Shown piece after piece: positions 55,953-64,000 of a DNA stretch of 64,000 nucleotides (its first letter is position 1; every line of letters begins with the position of its first letter). The position numbers and the translations under genes are program-made. The stretch is from NCBI GenBank assembly GCA_963576565.1, contig OY755039.1:26984602-27048601 (forward strand). The letters are read 5' to 3'. Under the pieces are notes generated by a model. It saw only the letters and a program-made list of their open reading frames with translations. It did no database searches and was not told the origin of the DNA. This stretch comes from Aspidapion aeneum (Eukaryota; Arthropoda; Insecta; Coleoptera; Brentidae).

Positions 55953-56513
55953 ATGCCTAAGAAGTGTGACAAAAGTGAAGAGAAGTGGCTGGATTTATCA
56001 TTTCACCGGTAAGTTTGAATCTCTTCCAGAAACCGTCATATTGTTTACGATTTGGTAAGACAGTGGTGTGGTTGAACTTTTTTTACAAAATATTAGTGAT
56101 TTATTTTACAAAGAAGTTTTAAGAAACATTATTTATTGTTGCAAATTCCCTTATTTTCCCACCTCTAGTGTTTGGGTTTTTTTGGAAAAGTTTTTGAATT
56201 TATTCTGGCAATAATATATAAAAAAATATATTTCTTATGTAAACAACCATTTTCACTCTGTAATGTTATGTTATGTCATGCTACTGTACAGTTATTAAAC
56301 ATTTTAAAAATATTCAAATTTATGAGTTTACTAGATTCCCCACTGATCCAAACAAGAGAGAGCTTTGGAGGGAGATTATTGGCCTTAATAAGGAGAAAAT
56401 TCTGTCAAAATGGGCATTCTTTGTTCTGACCACGTTGATCCTCAGTATGTTCGTTTAGCACCTAGTAGGCACTATCTTGTACGAAATGCCTTGCCCAAGG
56501 TCAGGTGTTAAAG
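55953..56513 (+). pseudogene. THAP-domain gene, two exons, frameshifted
   Basis: Exon 1 (55953-56008) encodes MPKKCDKSEEKWLDLSFH and ends cg|gtaagt. Exon 2 starts at 56335 after ttactag and continues R-FPTDPNKRELWREIIGLNK-EK. After a one-base shift near 56400 it reads MGILCSDHVDPQYV, then HYLVRNALPKV, and stops at 56511. This is a nearly full THAP zinc finger (LSFHRFP, W, C-x2-H as CSDH, terminal A-L-P in place of AVP). The second cysteine of the first pair is missing from exon 1 and F is V in DHVD. No transposase or effector domain follows within reach. THAP domains bind specific DNA and serve P-element transposases. Confidence 0.7.
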
Positions 56514-56855
56514 ACTAGTTAAAATTAAGAAAACTACTTACTACTAGTGGTTGGTAGTTAAATATTCAACTATCTCTTTTTATTATAAAGTATACATAAT
56601 ATATTATCACTGGTTGTTTTTGATGTTCGATCATCATATAATGATGTAAAAAAGTAGTTAGAATTAACAAATATAACTATAAGAAGAAAAAAGGTAGTAC
56701 CTACTTTTACACAGAAAAAAAAACAGTTTTAACTTCCTTTTCACTTACTTACTGCATAATCCCTGGTGATTAATTAAAAGAGAGCCTTGAGTCAAATGGA
56801 TTAAAATATTGTTCTTAATTCTTATATTTGCCAAATTTAATAATGTTTGTATATA

Positions 56856-57520
56856 TAGGGTGTCCCATAACTTAGGGGCCATAGGCCAACAAGTGATAGA
56901 GGAGGTCATGTCTGATCAAAAACTTGTTGGCAATTTTTTTAACTTTTGTGATAATAACTTTAAAAAAACGCAGTAAAAATATGAAATTGGGTAGTCTTGT
57001 ATTAGAACAAAAGCAGTAAATTGAAATTAATTTAAAAAAATTTATTTGAAAAAAGTTAGTCAGTCAATTTTTTTAGAAAATACTATTTTTTTGGTATGAA
57101 CTTTTATGAATGCCATATTAAATGCAATGTTTTTTAAATATTTTTTATTAATAAAAACAAGTCTCTAGCGAGACATAATAATAAAATATTATTGATATTT
57201 TTTAAAAGAGAAAGCAAAAATTAATTTTAAAAAAAATATTATTTTTTATACATTTTCGAGGTTATTTTGACAGCCCGTACCTCCTCCACTTGTAATATTA
57301 TCAAAAAAGGAGTACCACATTTTTTAGTCACAATTAGCTGAGTATTCAGCTGGCTGTCACAGATTTTTTTTTGTATAACCGGTTTTCACCCACTCCTCTT
57401 TAAAAATCATATATCTTAAAAACAGATGAATGTTGACCCCATGTTATATAAACTTTTTTCTTGGAAATAACCTCCTCTATCACCTGCTGCACTACGGCGC
57501 CTAAGTTATGGGACACCCTG
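56856..57520. mobile_element. Foldback MITE with tagggtgtcccataactta ends
   Basis: The left end tagggtgtcccataacttag and the right end, inverted as cagggtgtcccataacttag, continue with 'gtgatagaggaggt' on both arms. TA on both sides; 665 bp; AT-rich interior without coding sequence. Confidence 0.8.
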
Positions 57521-58675
57521 TATAATAATCACTTAATTATAAATAATATTTTTTCATTTTTATTTTATTTGGTAAATAAAACTTAAATAGATTTTTTTAT
57601 GGAAATCAAAAGTATTTTGTTGATAAAACTGAATAAGTCATATTTTTTAACATTTGCAAATGTAAAAAAACACAGACTCATGCCAAAGATTTTCTAAAAA
57701 AACTAATTGCTAGAGTTTAATAAACTAATGAATGGATTTTGGTAAAATAAACCAATGAGTGCTTTTTATTTCGAGGTAAGAGTTTTGCTGATAAAATATA
57801 ACAAAAACATCTATATTATAAATATAGGCTGTCCCATTTTTATCATTTGGGTGGTTTCGGGAACTTCTAGAGAAGATTGAAGAAAAAACGACTACACCTT
57901 AGTGTGCTTTAATTTGAAGAGAATAATGATGGTAAACATCGCATATCAATATTATAAACATAGAAACCGAAAACACCCAAAAGTGTCGAAAATGCACCCT
58001 GTACACTAGGGGATCAAATAGACTCTTTAAATCCTGATGCAAAAATTTTGATAAATATCTCAAGGTCTGAGTATATAATTCGGAGTTTTTGACTTTTTTT
58101 AACAGAACAAATCTACTTACTGTAAAAAATTTACTAAGAGCAATGTATTACCAAGGTGAAAGAGTAAAAAGCTAAAAAATAACCTTTGACAATTTGAAAT
58201 AAAAAGAAACACTTTTACCTGTGTTTTAAATTTTAGGGATTAAAGTAACACTTTTCTATATCCAGAAAAAAATAATATAAAGTAGATTTCTTATCTTTAG
58301 GGAAAAATAATAAAAATCAAAACTACGGATATTACCAGCTGTAAATAAGTTATTGATTTCTAATATTATAAATCGATAAAAAAATTAATTCTGTAAAAAA
58401 AGAATTTGCGTCAAAGCTGTACCGGTAATATTTTACACTTATTTAAATTTTATAATTTTGGGTGCAAAAATTTTATAGGAAAATGTCTATAATATATTTA
58501 TTTTATTTTCAACAAAATCTGCACGCCCATGGTTTTTCATCGATTTCTCTTTTATACCTCTTACAGTGTTGCCTGCGAGGATTCGGCGAAATTTTCTGAG
58601 ATTTCATGCATGATGAATGAATTTGCGTATTAAATAATGGGGATGCGTCTTCTAGGGTTCCTTGAATTTCTTTGA
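57521..58675. other. AT-rich core without recognised gene
   Basis: Apart from the small MITE at 57825-58001 no structure was recognised. It lies where the remaining exons of a THAP-type transposase would be expected and holds none. Confidence 0.35.
57825..58001. mobile_element. Small MITE with taggctgtcc ends
   Basis: The left end taggctgtcccatttttatc, followed by 'atttgggtggtttcgg', and the right end, inverted as cagggtgcattttcgacact, followed by 'tttgggtgttttcgg', are flanked by TA. 177 bp. Confidence 0.55.
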
Positions 58676-59374
58676 TTGAGATCATGTGACGCGTGAGCGG
58701 GCACTCACTAGAAAGTCGTAGGTGGGAGCCGGGTGTAACATAACTTCGCTTTTAGTGGGGTGGAGCCTTTTAGTGGGGTGGAGCCTTGTAAGGTATTTAT
58801 TTCTTACAGTAAACAGAATATTTGGAGCAAGAATTCTGGATAGGTAGGTATTTTTCGTAAGTAATGAAAAGCAAATAATCCAGCAAACGCTCAAATCACA
58901 ACCTGAAAGCCGTCATTGTCATAACCTGAATTCCGACACCCAAATTCTTCACAGATTTTAAATGAGTAGAGTATAAAAAACATATGACGGAATTTAAAAT
59001 TTAAAAAATTTGATTTATTGTAGGTTTTACCATCTTAGAATTTTTGTCTTTAGATGGTTGTTGATATGGAAAAAACTGAACTTTAAAAAAATTGTTGCCC
59101 ACCAGAACTCCGCCACGCTTATTTTATACAAAAATAACAAAATCGAAAAGCCGTCAAATGTGATTCTGATTAAGATGTATTTTTCGCTTTTTGTTAAATG
59201 TAGGTAACTATGAAAAAAACTAATTTGAATAGACATTGTTTTTGTTGGGATATCCGTCACTCCTGTCGGATTTGCGGCTCAATGCTTTTTTGTAACCCAA
59301 ACCCCCCCCCCCAAACCCTTTTTATTAAAAATAATCGAAAAAAGGAAGAAAATTTTGGTTAAATACTTATCTGC
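58676..59374. other. Right arm of the GAATTCCGTC repeat region
   Basis: Holds the mirrored 'cacgcgtcacatga' and 'gtcgtaggtgg' words (58681-58726), a gtggggtggagcctt tandem duplication (58755-58790), and gaattccg/cggaatt words at 58934 and 58988. A poly-C run is at 59303. No gene. Confidence 0.4.
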
Positions 59375-59974
59375 CAGTGGCGGCTCGTTCATAGGTTTGC
59401 AGGTTTGCGCAACCCCCAAAAAATATAGGTAAAATAATAGAAGAACTATTAATTATATATTTTTAAATTCCCACCAGAATTGTGTACATTTATACACTAC
59501 CGCACCTCTTAAATCGCGCGCGCCGGCCGCATATTTGTAAACGACGTCCATGATTGCGATTCGGTTGTAGCCCGAATGCTGCCGTAACCGTGTCAATAGG
59601 TGGCCATACACACAGAGGTTGATCCGCCGGTTTGGAACGGCGCGGTTCAAACTGGCGGATTTGTTTTTCAATAGCTGGCCATACACACAGAGGTTGATCC
59701 GTCGGTTTGGAACGGCACAGATAAGTCTGACCGTTTTGTCCGTAACGGTATAAAACTGCTGCAGTCCACTAACACAAAAAAAAATCTTTCGAATCGATCC
59801 TTCATATCGGTCTGTGGCAGACATAACCGCGCGTTAGTGGTCTAAAACTCAAGATTTATCTGCCGGTTTAACCAAAACTGTGGAATTTCGTAAAGTCGAA
59901 AGTTTTATGCGGCACGGTATTTTAAGCATAGCGTATGTAAATTGTTTCGTGCTAAATAGAAGCAGACTCTGTGT

Positions 59975-60520
59975 ATGGGAATGATTATTAATATGAAAAT
60001 AATTCATAGTGGTGTAAAAGAGAGACGTTCCAAGTGGGTTAAAACTTATTTGCTTAAGAGGAAACTATTTAGCCATGACCTTCTATTAAAAGAGTTACGA
60101 GAAAATGATCCAGACGATTTTAAAAATTATTTAAGAATGGATATCAGAGAATTATTGAAAGACAGCCAGGCTATAATTGTGCCAGGCACTATTTTGACAC
60201 ATTCACATTAAAAACTGACAGTTGATCCTTCAAAATTGACATATCAAAGTCAAATTTAAAACTTTCGTCGTTTATTTTCAATTAATAAAAGAAGGCACTA
60301 TTTATTCCGGTTCATATAGTAAACAAAGGCCGTGTGTTAAAAGATCACAGCTGATATTACAATGTAAAAGTGTCAAAATTGTACCTGGCACCATTATAGC
60401 CTGGCTTTATTTCAATAATTCTCTATTAACACGTATGATTTTTTATTAAATTTGGTAAGAGAGGATCTTACGAAACAAGATATCCAAATGAGAGAAGCCG
60501 TTGGCCAGAACAGCGATTAA
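59975..60520 (+). pseudogene. Harbinger (HARBI1-like) transposase N-terminus, interrupted
   Basis: The frame from 59975 reads KWVKTYLLKRKLFSHDLLLK, ELRENDPDDFKNYLRMDI, then is broken by a MITE (60147-60423). It continues in the same frame as NTYDFLLNLVREDLTKQDIQ, MREAV and a stop at 60518. 'W+.pyL..R...g.....L..EL...d...f.nflRM....fd.LL..v...i.k.dt.mReai' is the N-terminal region of PIF/Harbinger transposases before the DDE nuclease. The whole nuclease is deleted, so the product could not cut DNA. It lies in the direction expected between the element's ends. Confidence 0.75.
60147..60423. mobile_element. MITE family C, diverged copy 3, inside the transposase
   Basis: Starts gagaattattgaaagacagc and ends in the inverse of gagaattattgaaataaagc. 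Inside, ggctataattgtgccaggca is mirrored by tgcctggtacc-type text. The right flank is TA and the left flank CA (one change). The tips match 6340 and 42486. Removing it with one TA restores the transposase frame. Confidence 0.75.
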
Positions 60521-61323
60521 ACCGACAGAGAAGTCTGCGCCGGTTAAAATATCTGTGAGCGCGGAACCCACAAGTTTTGCCCGCCGGTCTGAACTCACAG
60601 ATAAATCTATGCCGGCTATAACTGGCGCGTGGAATGTCCACTAATTGAAAGACAAATCCGCCAGTTTAAACCGCGCCGTTCCAAACCGGCGGATCAACCT
60701 CTGTGTGTATGGCCACCTAATGAGGCCCTATTCTACATTGACACGGTTCGGTTACGTTGGCGATCGATTGACAACGGTTAGGTTTTACATTCTCTAGGAT
60801 CCCGGGAAAGAGGTCAGGAGTATGTTTTAAAAAAATATATGTATGTTAGAAATTTACGAATTCTTTCTTAAGAAAGATTGTTCCAGACTGATTTTTAACG
60901 AACATTTTTGCGATCACGGGTGTTAGTTACCCAACCGATTTACCATATCGTCTGCTATTTACCAGAGATGTTCGGGCGAAAGCCGACTGGCGATCCTGGG
61001 TGTTGTATACAAATATGCGCGCCGGTCGCCCACAGCGACGGACGGCTTTATCCCGCGGTTTGCAGCTCAGTGAGGTTGCAGGTCGACTGCAAACCGATTG
61101 TTCATTTTGCATGCTAATTTCTTATTTTAATTTGTCGTGTAGTCCGTGATCGCAGAGTTTTGATAGTTTGTTGGTTTTTGCGTAAAAAAAATGTGTGTGT
61201 ATTGAATTGAATGTTAATTTTGTAATTTATTCCTTTATTATTAAAGCTTGATCAGTATATTTGTGTGTTAAAAAAGTACGATTCTCCTTTGCAACCTCCA
61301 GATTTTTATTCTACGAGCCACTG

Positions 61324-61929
61324 TTATCTACGGACATTAGTTTAGTAAAAAATACCAATATATTAGGTAATAATATAATAAGGTACCTAAGTTCTTAGAT
61401 TAAATGAGTACGTGCAAGTGGCTTACCTTATAATAAAATGCGACGTTCCGCTTCGACACCTGACGCACGACTAAAAGAATTTTTCGCGCGCAGCTTCTTT
61501 TTAAACAATACAGCTGAAGTTTGCGCACTGTGTTGCAAGATATATAGGTGAACTGATAAAAGTATTTTATTAGAATTCCATTCTAGGATTAGCTTAATAA
61601 TTCAAAACATTTCTAAAAAGTGACGGAATTCAGGGGGCGACGGAATTCGGGTTGAGTACGGTAAATGTAAAAATGTATGACCTTACCACTACGTTTTATG
61701 ACGTCAAGGCGGCCAGCAGGGATACAAGGCGGTAACGAGACGGTTATTGTCTGCAGAAATGGCAACACTGCATCGTTTCGAGAGCGAAACAGAGTGTGCA
61801 CGCACGCGAATAGTTTGAAAATTTGCGCGAAAATTATAAAGCAAATTTAATAACATTGTTTGAAATCAAACAAAACTAATAGGGTAACTTTATATGTTCC
61901 ACTTTCGACTCGAATTTTGGTGCTTCTTA
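61324..61929. other. Right flank of the nested region
   Basis: Contains the outer GAATTCCGTC pair (61623 and 61639, minus strand) and otherwise no recognised feature. Confidence 0.35.
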
Positions 61930-63240
61930 TTATAGGCCAGTCATTAAAGCGAAAAAAAACCCTCAGCTTGCAAAAGGTGGTGTAGTCACGATTTTAACAT
62001 ATCTTGTACGTATTGGAGTCCCAAAGAAAAATAATTTTTCGACCTTGGAAAGGCTGGCTCTCTCCGCCATCATGGATTAAGTTTTTTTTAAATTAATTGG
62101 TTCCTGTACATTTTAGAAAAAAAAAGGTTTAGACAAAAATTAAAGAAGAATGGTTTTCGAGTAATGACGCAAGCATTTCGCCGCCATTTTCTATTTTGAC
62201 CAATTTTTACCTTCCTAGCCCGCACAGCAATCTAGCCATTGGAAGGTACTGTTTTCGACAAAAAATTTTTTTTTAGATAACGCCGAAAGTGTGTTATTTG
62301 GGTGTATTTTGACCTACCCTAGCAGTATCGTCGTGATGTCTGTGAGTGTGTGTTTGTGCGTGTATGTAACTCTGTCTGTATCACGATAGCTCCTAAACCG
62401 CTCAACCGATTTTCATGAAATTTTTAGGTAAAATAGTATTCGATACTGTAACGAGCTGTAAGTCATCAATGCTAATGACAGTTTTTTGACTGTTAAAAAG
62501 TTTAAAACATGCTAATTTTTAACTGAGCCTTGCATTAATATGCGGGTTTAATAACGAAAAACTTGGTAGGAGCTTTCGTTTTAGAGATATTTACAAAAAA
62601 CTGTTTTTAAGGTTCATATAGCATGGAGTTTACTTGGATTGTGCTAATGGGTTAGGAAGGTATCAGATCCGTCATGGATCCACTTATTTTATTTGGTGGC
62701 CTTTAACTTCGAAACTGCTTATTTTTGAGAGAGTCTGTAGTTATATAAATTAAAGACCAACTAATAGCTTATAAAATGAGATCACTAAGTTCTCTGGGTA
62801 GTACCCTTGCTGAGATGCGAACCCTGAAGCGTTATTTCCATAGTATATGCAAAATTAACCGAAATTATTTAGTTTTATGTCATTTTCTCAAAACGTAAGC
62901 ATTTTACAGAAAATGTGCAATCAACTTTATTATAGACAACTAAATTATCTTTTAAAACATGTATCACCAAAGTGGGCCAAGTCCACGGTTACCACTTAAT
63001 TTGGAGTTAATTTTTAAGATCACAAAACAAAATAATGTATTTTTTAGGTTTTCTTCAGTTTTCAAAAAAACTAAGAAATGTAGGGAAAAATATTGAACAC
63101 CTTTTCTAGAAAAAATAAAATGTTCTTTTAAACGGCGTTTTACTAAGTTGTGTTAAAACTATTATTGACACTCCAGGGGCGTCCGCATATTGAGGTTATT
63201 TTTTCTTTATTAAAAATATACTGTTTAACTCTGCATTGTT
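61930..63240. repeat. Family G element, copy 3
   Basis: Starts tataggccagtcattaaagc, followed by 'ttgcaaaaggtggtgtagtc' and 'cgaccttgg'. After a nested MITE (62210-62660) it continues with 'ggtggcctttaacttcgaaa', 'gggtagtacccttgctgaga', 'catagtatatgcaaa' and 'gcgtccgcatat'. The part 62860-63205 is the reverse complement of 25385-25770 in copy 1. Non-coding. Confidence 0.6.
62210..62660 (+). mobile_element. MITE family B, copy 2
   Basis: Ends ccttcctagcccgc and gttaggaagg with TA at both sides; interior as in 1803-2257 with 'cacgatagctcctaaaccgc'. It splits the family G text, so it is younger than that element. Confidence 0.7.
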
Positions 63241-63400
63241 GAGAATAAAATTATATTTAAAACGATATGTGTCTAGTGGGTTTTTGTTAATGGGGAATAC
63301 TCTAAGAATATACGCATTTCATTGCCAACCTTCGTGATGGAAATTACGACATTAAGAACAAGAAATTTTTGTGTAATTTTTGCTGTTTTCTTTGTTTCAG

Positions 63401-63472
63401 GATACTCTCGGACAACAAATTGGAGGAAATTCATTCGCAAGCGTTTCAGAGAAACACACAAATTAAAAGACT
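63401..63472 (+). CDS. Leucine-rich-repeat exon, 72 nt
   Basis: Preceded by a strong polypyrimidine tract and acceptor (tgctgttttctttgtttcag) and followed by gtaagt. The 72 nt encode ILSDNKLEEIHSQAFQRNTQ-IKRL after the first G completes a Leu codon from exon 15723-15794. Joined, the protein reads ...HLDEL-ILSDNKLEEI..., the exact LRR period of 24 residues. Size and phase 2 match the previous exon, so these are consecutive or near-consecutive repeats of one solenoid. Frames in the other phases across this exon (for example 63322-63699) are chance. Receptor of the LGR kind is likely but unproven. Confidence 0.85.
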
Positions 63473-64000
63473 GTAAGTTAATAATAATTGTTTCTATAAG
63501 TATACAAACAATCCAATTTTCCACACCATTTTTTGTGTTATATTTTTTCACAATGTGCGAAACAGGGTCTCCCAGATTAAAGTCACTACATGGGGATTTC
63601 CGAAACGGTAAGAGTAACAGTTTTGGTAATATAAGATATTTCGAATCAAATATATATATCAAAATTAAAAATATCTTCCGGGTTTTTCAATATTTTTAGC
63701 AAAAATCAAAAATTATGTGCAGCTTTCGAGCTGCCCACAGAAAAATACAAGAAAAATAAGATCTTTCTATGGCCGCTTAGCCACGAAAAATTGTTGTTTT
63801 CTATATCACGGGTACTAAACTTTACGTTTGTAGTATTTTTAGCTCACACCCCGCTCACTTTGCGAAGGCGGAAAAAATGCAATATGCATTGACCCGACCT
63901 AAGGGGCAAATTATGTCATGGTCATGGGTACTGTTTTTTGTTTCATCTGGTTGCCTTCTATTTTACTCTGGTAGTGTCTTATATATTTGTAGATGTCGCC
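63473..64000. other. Start of the next intron
   Basis: AT-rich sequence after the donor at 63473. No further exon before the window ends. Confidence 0.5.

Larger units (their letters stand above)
59599..60717 (+). mobile_element. PIF/Harbinger element, internally deleted
   Basis: The ends ggtggccatacacacagagg and cctctgtgtgtatggccacc are perfect inverted repeats continuing for about 70 bp with few differences, flanked by TA. A second, near-identical left end lies 78 bp inside (about 59680), and motifs like ccggttt / ggcgga recur across both subterminal zones. A transposase N-terminal frame lies inside. Flanking hAT text 'ccgtaaccgtgtcaa' is continuous across the site. Confidence 0.85.
59375..61323. 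mobile_element. hAT element (ZMYM-type ends) containing a nested Harbinger
   Basis: Begins cagtggcggctcgttcat and ends, inverted, cagtggctcgtagaataa. Both are followed inward by 'gaggttgcaaa'/'caggtttgcgcaa'-like text. The target duplication is ttatctgc / ttatctac (7 of 8). GC-rich patches with cgcgcgccggccgc (59517) and ggcgcgcat-type words (61015) occur on both sides. It shares its end with the hAT at 4598. No hAT transposase remains. Confidence 0.8.

Noticed and set aside
60908..61117. Paired open frames in a GC-rich patch
   Set aside because: They lie in the non-coding GC-rich subterminal part of the hAT; no family resemblance.
63322..63699. 125-codon + strand and 129-codon - strand frames over the LRR exon
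   Set aside because: The exon's LRR reading is in a different phase and is bounded by splice sites; these frames read through intron.

Overview
This is AT-rich eukaryotic nuclear DNA packed with transposable elements. Everything fits an arthropod with a large, repeat-filled genome. An insect, perhaps a beetle, is my guess from the mix of THAP-domain exons, Penelope-like, RTE-type, mariner, PIF/Harbinger and ZMYM-type hAT remnants, but the species is not shown by the sequence. No bacterial operon, CRISPR array, rRNA or recognisable viral gene was seen.

The only convincing host-gene sequence is two 72-nt exons on the + strand (15723-15794 and 63401-63472). Each encodes one leucine-rich repeat, each has AG/GT splice borders, and both introns are phase 2, so they join in frame. 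Almost the whole window is therefore intron of one LRR-ectodomain gene: over 15.7 kb of upstream intron, then a 47.6-kb intron, then the start of the next one.

Layout: 1-15.7 kb holds hAT-type and TA-flanked MITEs, three RTE-type LINE tails and a foldback minisatellite. 15.9-19.2 kb is a LINE broken by two datable insertions. 21.3-26.5 kb is a second LINE plus palindromic elements. 29.3-30.3 kb is an unknown first exon split by a tandem pair of tRNA-like genes. 31.5-35.8 kb is an inverted duplication of a THAP exon border with a Penelope-like retroelement in its loop. 36.4-43.4 kb has two hAT elements, a dead mariner and a LINE stub. 47.7-52.2 kb is one LINE split by a hAT (itself holding a MITE) and by a 2.2-kb near-perfect palindrome. 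52.6-61.7 kb is flanked by inverted GAATTCCGTC-containing repeats, holds a decayed THAP-domain gene, and carries a hAT > Harbinger > MITE nest. 61.9-63.2 kb is another palindromic-family element.

No gene network can be drawn. The coding fragments are retrotransposon or transposon proteins acting on DNA or RNA in the nucleus, and nearly all are truncated or frameshifted. The nesting is unusually readable: at four sites removing an insertion and one copy of its target duplication restores the interrupted reading frame, which independently supports both the boundaries and the target-site calls.
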